Shown: positions 16,996 to 29,724, counted from the stretch's first letter. The stretch: 64,000 bases of DNA from Saccharopolyspora spinosa NRRL 18395 (GCF_000194155.1 NZ_GL877879.1:1848637-1912636), one strand, 5' to 3'. A program made the numbers and translations. The notes: a model not told the origin generated them from the sequence alone.

Positions 16996-17470
16996 ACGCC
17001 ACAGGTGAGCGGGCCCCTGTTGCCGGCATAACGGCGGTACCGAAGGAGATCCCGTAGTGGATCGGAAGTGCGGGCGCGAAGAAGAACACCAGGAACCAGC
17101 CAACAACACTCAGACCGCCGTGATCCCCGGCCCGCACGCGCAACAGGCTCCACGACGGCAGTTCCGGACGCGGCCACGCCTCGGCCAGCCACTTGATCAG
17201 CGGGTTGTCGTCGGCCAGGTCGAGCCAGCCGGTGGGCAAGCAGCGCGCGATGAAGGTCGGATCGTCGTGCCACACCCGCATCAGGTAGACCGTGCACAAC
17301 ACCTGGTTCAGGTAGATCGCGCCGACACCGCGAGCAGCCAGAAACCCGGATGCCGCAACGAGGTTGTGCGCTCTGCGCCGTGCGGACGGGACCACCGCCA
17401 GCTGGCCAAGACGGCCCTTGCGGACAAGACGATCAGGGTGCCCAGGACGTCCAACACATTTCTCCCACAA
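16994..17470 (-). pseudogene. membrane protein remnant, frameshifted and truncated
   Basis: Minus strand. One frame starts NVLDVLGTLIVLSARAVLAS then WRWSRPHGAER, a first transmembrane segment. The frame shifts near 17335 to GVGAIYLNQVLCTVYLMRVW, then FIARCLPTGWLDLADDNPLI and KWLAEAWPRPELPSWSLLRV. After about residue 110 it joins unrelated hydrophobic sequence (VVGWFLVFFFAPALPIHYGI). It looks like the front half of a conserved actinobacterial multi-pass protein of unknown function. Not expressible as one chain. Confidence 0.5.
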
Positions 17471-17591
17471 CGCGCGTTCGAGGCAGATGCCATCCGATGG
17501 GAGGCGGCCGGCGGGCGAAGTTGACCACGTCCGTTCCCCCGCGCTGGGCGTACCGTTGACACAAACAACCTGTGTCCTCGGGAGGTCGCGG

Positions 17592-18536
17592 GTGAACTCG
17601 ACCGGTCCCGCGTCGGCGCACGAACGCGCCCGCGGGTTGTTCACAGGAGTCGGACTCGGCGACGCAATGGGCGCCCCGTTCGAAGGCAAGCCATCGGTCA
17701 GCGAGCTGACCTTGCGGGAGTTCGAGCACTCCAACCTCCAGCTGCGCTACACCGACGACACCGCGCTGACCATCGCCGTGGCCGAACATCTTCTGGAGCG
17801 TGCCCGCCTCGGTGGGCATCTGCTGAACGAGGGCGAGCTCGCCGCCGCCCTCGCCTGCGCCTGGAACCGAGAACCGTGGCGCGGATTCGCCACGTCGGCG
17901 GCGGATCTGTTCGGGCGGCTCAACTCGGGCGTGCCGTGGCGGGATGCGGCCGTGTCGATGTTCCACGGGCAGGGTTCGTTCGGCAACGGCGCCGCGATGC
18001 GATGCGCGCCGGTGGCGTTGGCCGCGCAAAGCGCCCACCACGCCGCAGAACTGGGCCGCCGCGCGGCATCGGTGACGCATGGCCACCCCGACGGGCAGGA
18101 AGGCGCGGCGGTGCAGGCCTGCAGCGCATACCTGGCCCTGCACACCCGCGGGTCGCTCGACCCGGAATCTTTCCTGGGCAAGCTGGCCCACGTCATCCAC
18201 GAACCGGAGTGGGTGCGGCGGCTGCAAGCGGTCGCCGCACTGCTCGGGCACCGGGATCCGCACCGCGCCGCCGAGGAACTCGGCAACGACGTGCGGGCCA
18301 CGCATTCGGTGCCGCTGGCGCTGTGGGCATTCCTCGGCCACGCCGAAAGCCCGGTCGACGTGGTACGACAATGCATCCGGGCCGGGGGCGACACGGACAC
18401 CATCGCCAGCATGGCGGCGGCGCTCGCCGGGGCCGTGCGCGGCGCCGCTGGCTGGCCGCAGTCATGGCTGCGCCGCTTGGAGAACCTCCCCCGGCTGCAC
18501 GACCTGGGCGACCAGCTTGCGCGGTTGTCGCCGTGA
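17592..18536 (+). CDS. ADP-ribosylglycohydrolase family protein
   Basis: 314 residues, removing ADP-ribose from modified proteins or nucleic acids, or related chemistry, in the cytoplasm. The two Mg-binding signatures are clear: GLGDAMGAPFEG and YTDDTALT near the N-terminus, and CIRAGGDTDTIASMAAALAG near the C-terminus, giving the T-D-D and D-x-D-T ligands of the di-magnesium centre. GTG at 17592 has GGGAGG (17580-17585) 6 bases before it; longer in-frame starts run into the upstream remnant. The 56-residue acidic ORF follows 69 bp downstream and could be co-transcribed. Confidence 0.85.
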   Translation: MNSTGPASAHERARGLFTGVGLGDAMGAPFEGKPSVSELTLREFEHSNLQLRYTDDTALTIAVAEHLLERARLGGHLLNEGELAAALACAWNREPWRGFATSAADLFGRLNSGVPWRDAAVSMFHGQGSFGNGAAMRCAPVALAAQSAHHAAELGRRAASVTHGHPDGQEGAAVQACSAYLALHTRGSLDPESFLGKLAHVIHEPEWVRRLQAVAALLGHRDPHRAAEELGNDVRATHSVPLALWAFLGHAESPVDVVRQCIRAGGDTDTIASMAAALAGAVRGAAGWPQSWLRRLENLPRLHDLGDQLARLSP

Positions 18537-18605
18537 GCCGCGCGCCGCGCGGCCGGGCTCGTTACCGTTGCGGTTGATCCGACCAGCAACCGACTGGAGG
18601 AATCG

Positions 18606-18776
18606 ATGAACCCCGAAACCCCGGAAGCCGACGCCGCCGAACAGGCGCGCCAAGCCGAGGAAGTGCCCGACGAGGAAGAGCCGGAAGAGATCGAGGTCCC
18701 CCTCGACGCCGACCCCGCAGACCTCGCCGACCAGCACCGCCCGGTCCCGGTGGACGACTCCTACGACCACGACTGA
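18606..18776 (+). CDS. small acidic hypothetical protein, 56 aa
   Basis: Too short for most gene callers but well supported: ATG directly after GGAGGAA (18595-18601), in a frame with strong GC3 bias. The product starts MNPETPEADAAEQARQAEEV and ends VPVDDSYDHD. About a third of residues are Asp or Glu, with no hydrophobic helix, so it should be disordered. Similar small acidic ORFs of unknown role are common in actinomycetes. It follows the ADP-ribosylglycohydrolase gene on the same strand and precedes a large stem-loop, which may end the transcript. Confidence 0.65.
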   Translation: MNPETPEADAAEQARQAEEVPDEEEPEEIEVPLDADPADLADQHRPVPVDDSYDHD

Positions 18777-18800
18777 CCGGCCCACCGACGTAGCGGTGGC

Positions 18801-18945
18801 GGGTAGCGGAACCTCAGCGGCCTTCTCCGCTGTGGGAGCCCGGACACGCGTACGAACGTGCGTCCGGGCTGTCCTCTCGAGAAGGCCGCTGAGAACCCGC
18901 GGTGGTGCCAGTTACGAGGTGGGCCAAGGCGGGCTACGCCGCTCG
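18801..18945. repeat. REP-like dispersed palindromic element (full copy)
   Basis: A nested stem-loop: outer arms CTCAGCGGCCTTCTC (18813-18827) and GAGAAGGCCGCTGAG (18879-18893) match over 15 bases, and inside lies AGCCCGGAC facing GTCCGGGCT. The left half (from GGGTAGCGGAACCTCAG) recurs at 26481 and the right half (from GGGCTGTCCTC) at 16462, so this is a family and not a unique terminator. It could also stop transcription from the small ORF upstream. Confidence 0.6.
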
Positions 18946-19043
18946 CGACTACCCCGAACCGATGGGGCTTCCAGCATCGCGGCTGCGGATCGGCCAGAAC
19001 GGGCTCAATGGAAATCGGCGCGCTGATTTTCATTGAAATCGCC

Positions 19044-20429
19044 TCACGCCGGGTCGGGGAGGACTCGGCCGGGGTTGAGGATGCCGTGGGGATCGAGGGC
19101 GTTCTTGATCGTTCGCTGGGTCCACAGGCTCGCATCGTCGAGCTCCTCCCCCAGCCAGCGCCGCTTGAGGTGGCCGACGCCGTGCTCACCGGTGATAGTG
19201 CCGCCGAGCTCCAGACCCAGTTCCATGATCGCGTCGAACGCGTGCTGCGCGCGGACCGCCTCGCCCGGGGCGTCGGCGTCGAAGGCGACGACGGGATGCA
19301 TGTTGCCATCGCCGGCGTGCCCGGCGCACAGCACCTGAACCCGGTGCTGCTCCGCGATCCTCCCCAGTCCCTCGACCAGGTCCACCAGCCGCCGCCGGGG
19401 CACGCAAACGTCGTCGACCAGCATCGACAGGCCGAGCTTCTCGTGGGCGTCCCCGACCAGCCGCCGGGCCTGCATCAGCAGCTCGCCCTCGGCCGGGTCG
19501 TCCGCGACGACCACCTCGGTGGCGGCGAAGGAACGAGCCACGCGCTCGAAGGCCGCCAGGTCGGCCGGTGCGGCCTCGCCGCGGTCGGACTGTGCGAGGA
19601 GCATTCCTGCCACGCCGTCCGGGAAGCCGAGGTCTGCGATGCGCTGCACCGCGCGCACCGTCGGGGCGTCCATGAACTCCAGCACCGACGGCCGGTAGCC
19701 CTCCCCCAGGTATCCGGCGACGGTGCGGGCCGCGTCGGCGATCGTCGGGAAGAACGCGACCGCGGTCAGCGGCTGCGCTGCGGCTGGCCGCAGCGCGACG
19801 GTCACCTCGGTGACCACGCCGAGGGTTCCCTCGGAGCCGACCATCAGCCGGGTCAGGTCGTAGCCGGCGACGCCCTTGGCGGTGCGGCGGCCGGTGCGCA
19901 TCACCCGGCCGTCGGCGAGCACCACCTCCAGGCCGCGCACGAAGTCGCCGGTCACGCCGTACTTCACGCAGCACATGCCCCCGGCGTTGGTCGCCACGTT
20001 GCCGCCGATGGTCGAGATGCTGCGGGAACCCGGGTCGGGCGGGTAGAACAGCCCGTGCTCGGCGACCTTCGCCGCGAACACGCCGTTGACCACACCGGGC
20101 TGCACGACGGCGATCTGCTCGTCGGTGTCGATCTCGACGATCTGGTCCATCTTCTCCAGCGAGAGCAGGATGCAGCCGTCGATGGCGTTGGCCGCGCCGG
20201 ACAGCCCGGAGCGCGCGCCCTGCGGCACCACCGGAACCCGGTTCTCGTGCGCCCACTTCAGCGTCGTCGCGACGTCCTCAGTGGACCGCGAACGGACCAG
20301 CACCGATGGTTTTCCGGCCGGGCAGAAGGTGGCCCGGTCCCTGCGGTGGGCCTCCAGCACGTCGACGTCGTCGAACACGCTGCCTTCCGGCAACAGCTCC
20401 TGCAGCGGGTGCACGTCAGTGGCGGTCAT
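19044..20429 (-). CDS. FAD-linked oxidase (GlcD / D-2-hydroxyacid dehydrogenase type)
   Basis: 461 residues of the VAO/PCMH superfamily, oxidising an alpha-hydroxy acid (glycolate, D-lactate or D-2-hydroxyglutarate) with FAD. The FAD-binding half has VPQGARSGLSGAANA and PPDPGSRSISTIGGNVATNA then KYGVTGDFV; the substrate half has GHAGDGNMHPVV and GTITGEHGVGHLKR, whose His residues form the metal/substrate site. ATG at 20429 begins MTATDVHPLQELLPEG, matching the family; longer starts add a random-looking extension. A paralogue lies at 43307-44707. No GlcE/GlcF partners adjoin. Confidence 0.85.
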   Translation of the reverse strand: MTATDVHPLQELLPEGSVFDDVDVLEAHRRDRATFCPAGKPSVLVRSRSTEDVATTLKWAHENRVPVVPQGARSGLSGAANAIDGCILLSLEKMDQIVEIDTDEQIAVVQPGVVNGVFAAKVAEHGLFYPPDPGSRSISTIGGNVATNAGGMCCVKYGVTGDFVRGLEVVLADGRVMRTGRRTAKGVAGYDLTRLMVGSEGTLGVVTEVTVALRPAAAQPLTAVAFFPTIADAARTVAGYLGEGYRPSVLEFMDAPTVRAVQRIADLGFPDGVAGMLLAQSDRGEAAPADLAAFERVARSFAATEVVVADDPAEGELLMQARRLVGDAHEKLGLSMLVDDVCVPRRRLVDLVEGLGRIAEQHRVQVLCAGHAGDGNMHPVVAFDADAPGEAVRAQHAFDAIMELGLELGGTITGEHGVGHLKRRWLGEELDDASLWTQRTIKNALDPHGILNPGRVLPDPA

Positions 20430-20585
20430 CGGCTGCTCTCGTCTCCGGCATCGAGGGGGCATGATCTTACTTCTGAACCTAACCCGTGCCAGCCCGGATC
20501 TCCCAGCCACCGGACCGGAGTGTGCGCTTGCTCGCGCGCTGGAACGATCATGGGCCCGCCGGACGACGCCGCGGTTTCCTCACGA

Positions 20586-21537
20586 CTAGCCGGGCCAAAG
20601 TCCGAACAACGCGGCAAATCCCTCGCGCCAGCTCGGCCACATCGGCCGCCAGCCCAGTGTTTCGCGTAATCGGAAGTTGGTGGCACCGCGCTGCTCGGTC
20701 AGCTGGTGCACGGTCAACCAGTCCAGCTGCGCCCTGGCCTGGTCCACCGTCAGCGAAACCGGGGCCGGGCCGCCCGCCATCCGCGCGTAGGCCGGTAACC
20801 ATTCCATCGATTCGGCGGGCTCGTTGTCCACGACGTTGTAGATGCCGGGCTCACCGCCGGTGACCAACGCGAGCACTGCCCCGGCCGCGTCGTCGACGTG
20901 GGTGAACGACGTCAGGCCGACACCGTCGTCCACCAGCGGCAGCGCGCTGCCGCAGACCCGCGCGTGGATCGCCCCGCCCGGCGCGTAGTGGGTGTTCGGG
21001 CCATAAAGCGCGCCGTAGCGCAGCGCGACGCCCTCAATGTCCGGACAGGTCAGCACCGCTTCTTCCATCGCTGCAAGGGCTCGGACCGCGTCGCCCCAGC
21101 AGCCCGGCGCGTCTGTCCACAGTGGCGATTCCTCGTCCAGCACGTCGTGTCCGTGCGGACGGTAGGCGGCGGTCATGCTCTGACCGATGATGCGCCGCGC
21201 GCCCACCTCGACGGCGGCCTCGACCAGGTTCCGGGACCCGCACTCGCGCAACTGCGCGGTACGGCGCAGGCCCTCGTCCTGGTCTGCTCTTCTCTGCTCT
21301 TCCGAAGCCGGACGTCTGGTCGATGACCACGTCCGGCCCGACGCGGCGCAATTCGCGGCGCAATCCGGCCGAATCCAACAGGTCGGCGACTGCGACGTCG
21401 TCGGCCGCAGCCGCGCCGTCCAGCCGGTCCACGTGGCGGACGAGCGCGGTCACGTGATGACCGCGGTCCCGTAGCAGCGGAAGCAGTGTTCTCCCGACCA
21501 CGCCGGTCGCACCGGCGACAACCACACGCAGGGGCAC
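20586..21537 (-). pseudogene. NAD-dependent epimerase/dehydratase, frameshifted by a 10-bp tandem duplication
   Basis: The 5' frame starts MPLRVVVAGATGVVGRTLLP, the GxxGxxG Rossmann motif of extended SDRs, and runs to VGPDVVIDQTSGFG. The remainder is in another frame: RECGSRNLVEAAVEVGARRI, GQSMTAAY, VALRYGALYGPNTHYAPGG and SFTHVDDAAGAVLALVTGG, to the stop at 20586. The break coincides with TCTGCTCTTC repeated twice in direct tandem (21283-21302). Removing one copy (10 bases) restores a single frame. So this is a recent, simple loss-of-function mutation, or a phase-variable site. Confidence 0.85.
21283..21302. repeat. 10-bp tandem duplication inside epimerase gene
   Basis: TCTGCTCTTC occurs twice head to tail, shifting the frame of the SDR gene by one base. 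Slipped-strand replication at this CT-rich site is the simplest cause. Confidence 0.85.
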
Positions 21538-21727
21538 ATCGACCTCGCACCGGGTTAAACGTCAGCGGGCTGGAAGCGTACCCCGGCGGCGTACCCCTTG
21601 ATGAGTGAAAAAGGTTGTCCTCCTCGGCGGCAGACCGGCACCGCAGGCGGCCCGGATCTGCCGCCCATCGGAGGCGGCATCAGAGCTTTCTCCGATGCGT
21701 CGTCATGCCTGTCCGGCACGACCTGGT

Positions 21728-21931
21728 TCAGATCACACGGATCTCCGCGGCCTGCGGACCCTTCGGCCCCTGAGCGATCTCGAACTCCACCCGCTGCTCT
21801 TCCTCCAGCGTGCGGAAACCGGTGGATTGGATCGCGGAGTAGTGGGCGAAGACGTCAGCGCCACCGCCGTCGGGGGTGATGAACCCGTAGCCCTTCTCCG
21901 CGTTGAACCACTTAACCTTACCGGTAGCCAT
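21728..21931 (-). CDS. cspA: cold-shock protein (CspA family)
   Basis: 67 residues, the standard size. The OB fold carries both RNA-binding motifs: [12 protein letters not shown] (RNP1, with KGYGFI) and DVFAHYS (RNP2). It binds single-stranded RNA/DNA and melts structure in mRNA. ATG at 21931 follows AGGAGAAACAAGGA. The 5' side toward 22040 is a leader of about 100 bases ending at a terminator for the upstream gene, so cspA has its own promoter. Protein-level regulation by a cold-sensing 5' leader is possible but not visible in the sequence. Confidence 0.95.
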   Translation of the reverse strand: MATGKVKWFNAEKGYGFITPDGGGADVFAHYSAIQSTGFRTLEEEQRVEFEIAQGPKGPQAAEIRVI

Positions 21932-22035
21932 TCCTTGTTTCTCCTGATTCTGCTGGCCAGGGTCAACACTGCGCAGACCCCCGGTCGCCGAGCTGATCAC
22001 CCGGTGCCCGACGCAGCTGCGGAGCACCACGGCAC

Positions 22036-22067
22036 AAAAAAAGTGCCTGCGTTCTGGCAGGCACTTT
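22036..22067 (-). terminator. Rho-independent terminator after leucine/glutamate-type dehydrogenase gene
   Basis: Arms AAAGTGCCTGC (22040-22050) and GCAGGCACTTT (22057-22067) pair over 11 bases with a 6-base loop. Read on the minus strand the stem is followed by a run of seven T. It ends the transcript of the dehydrogenase gene and separates it from cspA. Confidence 0.85.
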
Positions 22068-22195
22068 CCAGTACTGCTGTGACCAAAACTGCAACCACCG
22101 CAACGCTAGCACTCCGACTGCGGGTTGTCACACATCGATTGCACCATGTCAGCAACGTGGCAACCCGCAGCCGCAGCAACTCGAAACCGCTGTCG

Positions 22196-23389
22196 TCAGG
22201 GGATGCTCAGCAGCCCGCGACCGGCCGCTTCGGCGGCCCGATTCTCCTCGTTCCGACGCTCGGCGAGCAGCAAGGCCGCGGTCCGCGGCGTGTGCCCTTC
22301 GGTGTCCCAGGCCGCCAGCAGCGGCGGGATCTTCGCCAGCATCTCCTCGCGCAACACCTGGAACGAGAGCACCGGATCGGCGTCGACCCGCCCAAGCAGC
22401 AACCACCACGCCCAAGCCACCGCACCGGCGTTGGCGACGAAGTCCGGGATCACCGGAATGCCGCGCGTCGCGAGCATTTCCTCCGCATCCGGGGTGATCG
22501 GGGTGTTGGCCGCCTCGATGATCACCTTCGCGGCGACCTCCGGCACCTGCGGCGCCTTGATCGTGAACGAGACCGCGGCCGGGATCAGCACGTCCACCTC
22601 GGCGGAGAGGACGGCTTCGCGCGGCAGCCGCTGGACGTCCGGCGGCACCTGGGCCCGGTCGATCTCGCCGAAGCGGTCGCGGGTTTCCAGCAGCGCTGGG
22701 ACATCCAGCCCGTCTGGGTGGAACAGGGTGCCCGCCGCGTCGGCAAGCGCAACGACCTTGAGTCCCGCCTCGTGCAGGTAGTAGGCCGTGCCGCCGCCCA
22801 TCGTGCCGACGCCTTGCACGGCCACTGTGGTCTCCTCCTGCGCCCAGCCGCGGGCGTGCACGACGCCCAGGCAGCTCTGCGCGACGCCGTAGCCGCCGAC
22901 CACGTCGCCGAGCAGCAAGCCGCCCGGCACAGGCGCGTTGAGCCCGGCGCGAACCCGGCGAAGCGTGCGCTCCGCGTCCGGCGCCCGGCGGATCGCCGCG
23001 TGGTAGGACTGGTGCAGTCCGACCTCGGCGAACACCTCGTCGATCAGGTGCTGCGGCACCCCGAGGTCCTCGGCCGTCACCCAGTGCGCATCCAGCCACG
23101 GCCGCATCGCCTGCACGAAACGGCTCAGCACACCGCGAGCGGCGGGATCCTTCGGATCGCAGTCGATGCCGCCCTTGGCGCCGCCGACCGGCAGGTCGAA
23201 CACGGCAGTCTTGCGCGCCATGCCTCGGGCCAGTGCCTCCACCTCGGACAGCGTGCAGCCGGCACGCATCCGAGTCCCGCCGGTGGCGAGACCGGACACG
23301 AGGCTGTGCACGACCAAGTAACCGTTGCAGCCGGTCACCGAGTCCGTCCAGATCACCCTCATCAGCGGGTCGCGGTCGACGAGTGCCAC
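22196..23389 (-). CDS. Glu/Leu/Phe/Val-family amino acid dehydrogenase
   Basis: 397 residues, NAD(P)-dependent oxidative deamination of an amino acid to its 2-oxo acid. The catalytic region PVGGAKGGIDCDP holds the active Lys of GxGGxKGG, and a Rossmann motif VQGVGTMGGGTAYYL lies mid-protein, with VPDFVANAGAVAWAW near the C-terminus as in the family. GTG start with GAGAGGAGG 7-9 bases upstream. A clear terminator follows. A more distant paralogue is at 38188-39345, inside a catabolic cluster. The substrate cannot be set from sequence by eye. Confidence 0.88.
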   Translation of the reverse strand: MALVDRDPLMRVIWTDSVTGCNGYLVVHSLVSGLATGGTRMRAGCTLSEVEALARGMARKTAVFDLPVGGAKGGIDCDPKDPAARGVLSRFVQAMRPWLDAHWVTAEDLGVPQHLIDEVFAEVGLHQSYHAAIRRAPDAERTLRRVRAGLNAPVPGGLLLGDVVGGYGVAQSCLGVVHARGWAQEETTVAVQGVGTMGGGTAYYLHEAGLKVVALADAAGTLFHPDGLDVPALLETRDRFGEIDRAQVPPDVQRLPREAVLSAEVDVLIPAAVSFTIKAPQVPEVAAKVIIEAANTPITPDAEEMLATRGIPVIPDFVANAGAVAWAWWLLLGRVDADPVLSFQVLREEMLAKIPPLLAAWDTEGHTPRTAALLLAERRNEENRAAEAAGRGLLSIP

Positions 23390-23887
23390 GGGCCGAACCT
23401 CCTCTCAGAGCGCATACCTGACTCGGGCGCGCACGCCCGGGATCCATCAGTGATCGATGTTGCGACGACCTGCGGGGCACCCGCGGCGGTCACCGGCACT
23501 GCCGAAGACTTCGGTCAGTGATGTCGCAGCCAAAGCGAGGAAGAAGACAACCATCGAGCCGGGCGGGGATTGCGGTAAGACTCGGTTCGCATAGCCCACC
23601 TCCCATGTCCGGCCGGAATGGCTCGAAATTAAACGGCGGCTCGTCAGATTGTCAACAATCTGCGCTCAGTACTCTCGTTACGTCGCCGGAACGGGTGCGT
23701 GTCCCCCGGTTACCTGGGAGTTCGAGGGTGCGCAAGTTGTGGCGAAACGTGATCAACTCGGCCGCGACCGATCACCCGGACGGAGTCTTAAGCTTCCGGT
23801 CAAGACGTACGAAGGTGCCGCGCGAACCGGACCGGAACTTGGCCGAAACGGCTCCCACGGTTCCCGCGCTACTGGGAGGATGCAGGC
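23390..23887. other. 498-bp divergent intergenic region with an 18-bp palindrome
   Basis: No gene seen. Contains the palindrome at 23645-23662. GGGAGG close to its right end belongs to the next gene. The region around 23620-23700 is poorer in GC than its surroundings, as expected of a promoter area serving two outward-facing genes. Confidence 0.5.
23645..23662 (+). promoter_or_regulatory. 18-bp palindrome, possible GntR (FadR-subfamily) operator
   Basis: CAGATTGT and ACAATCTG flank a CA centre. The core TTGTCAACAA has the T-x-GT...AC-x-A form of operators bound by FadR-type GntR regulators. It lies 256 bp upstream of the amino acid dehydrogenase GTG and 226 bp upstream of the divergent gene. 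No GntR gene is in the window, so the link is inferred. Confidence 0.45.
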
Positions 23888-24703
23888 ATGAGCCAACCGG
23901 GACCCCATGACCGACCGGGATCGCTGGACGAGGTCGCGCAGCAGCAGCTGATCCAGGAGATCGGCCGCGTCATCGTGCGCTCCCTCCCTCCCGGCTGGCA
24001 GGAGGCCACCGTCGAATACCGCGAACTCGGCGACCACCACGAACTCGTCGCGCAACTGCTCGCCCCCAACGGCACGGTCGTCCCGCTGGCCGTGCCCACC
24101 GAAGTCGCTGGTCTGTTCGTGCAGCTGCGCCACGGCATGTACCAGCCCGACCGCGGCACCTGGATCAGCGCGCTCTACCGGCTGCAGCGACCGGGTAGCT
24201 ACACCGTCGACTTCAACGGCGACTACGAGCCGAACTGGCGCGTCGCTCCCCCACCCGAAGCCTTCGCCGAAGAGCTGCGCCGCTACCCGCGCCCCGCAGC
24301 GGGCACGCCGGACTGGCTGGCGCCGCCGAGTACCGGGCCGGGGCTGCGCACCGCGGAGGTCTTCGACGACGGCGGACGGCCGATCACCGAGCGGCCGGGG
24401 CTCGACCCGGCCGAGCTCGACCAGGTGGCGGAGTACCTGGAGCGGGCCCCGGTCGTGCTGGCCGCGCGCAGCTACGACACGGACCGGCTGGACCCGAACC
24501 GCAGCCCGGCGGTGCCGATGACCTTCCACACCGACGGCAGCTGGATCTGGCCCGGCGCGGTCGGCTACTACCTGCGCCAGCACGGCGTCGCGCCGGAGGC
24601 GGGGCTGGTGGCCCACATTCGCAGCCGCAGCTTCCAGATCCCCGAGGTCGACGAGTCCGCCCGCGAGCAGGCCGTCGCGGTCATCACCGGCGACGGCCGC
24701 TGA
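23888..24703 (+). CDS. hypothetical protein with YezG-like N-terminal domain, 271 aa
   Basis: ATG with GGGAGG 8 bases upstream. The N-terminus (LIQEIGRVIVRSLPPGWQEA, then VEYRELGDHHELVAQLL) resembles the DUF600/YezG immunity-protein fold. The C-terminal third, FHTDGSWIWPGAVGYYLRQH then GVAPEAGLVAHIRSRSFQIP, is a motif I associate with proteins encoded near actinobacterial polymorphic toxins. It might be an immunity or processing factor, but no toxin gene is beside it. Soluble, no signal peptide. Family call is tentative. Confidence 0.6.
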   Translation: MSQPGPHDRPGSLDEVAQQQLIQEIGRVIVRSLPPGWQEATVEYRELGDHHELVAQLLAPNGTVVPLAVPTEVAGLFVQLRHGMYQPDRGTWISALYRLQRPGSYTVDFNGDYEPNWRVAPPPEAFAEELRRYPRPAAGTPDWLAPPSTGPGLRTAEVFDDGGRPITERPGLDPAELDQVAEYLERAPVVLAARSYDTDRLDPNRSPAVPMTFHTDGSWIWPGAVGYYLRQHGVAPEAGLVAHIRSRSFQIPEVDESAREQAVAVITGDGR

Positions 24704-24852
24704 CAACCCGCTCGGCTCGGCACGATTTCGCGCGAGATCGACAGCGCCTCGTGCGCTGAGGGGACGCCTTCGGGCGGAGTAGCGCGGCGAGCCAGACTTC
24801 TGGTTCGGGAAGAAGGGGCTGCTCCTAGGCGTGATGCTGCGACAATTTCGGC

Positions 24853-28883
<4,031 letters not shown>

Positions 28884-28889
28884 GCCGGC

Positions 28890-29011
28890 GCGAACGGACC
28901 GTTCACTCCGGTAGACGGAAGGAACGGTCCGTTCGCCCCAGACACCTCACACCCGTGGTTTGAAGCGAACGGCCTGTTCACGTCAATAGATGACGCGGAC
29001 GGGCCGTTCGC
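28890..29011. repeat. cluster of GAACGG-N-CCGTTC palindromes after geoA
   Basis: Four copies or near copies: GCGAACGGACCGTTC (28890), GAACGGTCCGTTCGC (28922), GCGAACGGCCTGTTC (28965) and GGCCGTTCGC (29002). The first and second copies pair exactly over 15 bases with a 17-base loop; the third and fourth pair over 10. The first pair starts 7 bases after the geosmin synthase stop and is the likely terminator; the array as a whole looks like a REP-type repeat. Confidence 0.65.
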
Positions 29012-29079
29012 TCACACCAGAGCGCCGTGCTGGACGACGTAGCGGATGTGCGCGGGGTCTGCGAGGTTGGCGATGTCGG

Positions 29080-29724
29080 CAGGAACTGCGGGCGCGCTAC
29101 CTGTCTTCGCTGAGCGCCCCGGACGTCGCCGCCGCGCAGCCCACCGAGGGCGAGTTGGGGGCCGCGTCGCTGCGCCGCGACCTGGAGTGCTGGCCGTGCT
29201 GAACCGACGATTGGACGAGCAGCAGATCCGGACCATCACCGAGGCTGTCGCGTAGGCCCGGCGGGTGCTGATCATCGCCAACGGCAGCTACGTCGCGGTC
29301 GGTTCGGCGCTCGGGCACAACGTGCGGCTGGCCGGGTACGACGCGACGGTGGTGCGAGACGACGCCGACCTGGCCAACTCGGTATCCCGGATCGAGCCTG
29401 GCGACGTGCTGGTGGCGATCAGCTTCTGGCGGCTGTACCAGAGCACGGTGACGGCGGCCGAAGAGGCGAGCCGCGGCACCCGGGTCTTCGCCCTCACCGA
29501 CGCGGCCAGCCCTGCGCTGGCCGCCGCAGCCGAGCAGGTCGTGCTGATCCCCGCCGAGGGCGTGGCGTTCTTCCCCTCGCTCGCACCGGGATTGGCGGTC
29601 GCCCAGGGCCATCGTCGCCCGGCTGTCGACCGTGGATCCCAAGCGGATTCGCCGGTCCATCGAGGCAGCCGAGACCCAGTGGTCCCGCTTCGGCCTGATG
29701 CACCGCCAGCCCCGCCGCAGTTGA
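29080..29724 (+). pseudogene. RpiR-like SIS-domain transcriptional regulator, broken
   Basis: Pieces in order: LSSLSAPDVAAAQPTEGELG then AVLNRRLDEQQIRTITEAVA, an in-frame TAG at 29253-29255, then RVLIIANGSYVAVGSALGHN and GDVLVAISFWRLYQSTVTAA, the SIS phosphosugar-binding fold. A frameshift near 29600 separates the end IVARLSTVDPKRIRRSIEAA, finishing at TGA 29722-29724. The N-terminal HTH is missing. At least one nonsense codon and two frame changes make it a pseudogene. Confidence 0.65.

Noticed and set aside
18858-20669. 603-codon plus-strand ORF
   Set aside because: Antisense of the GlcD-type gene with a shadow composition and no family-like motifs.
21605-23521. 638-codon plus-strand ORF
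   Set aside because: Runs antisense to cspA and the amino acid dehydrogenase, both certain.
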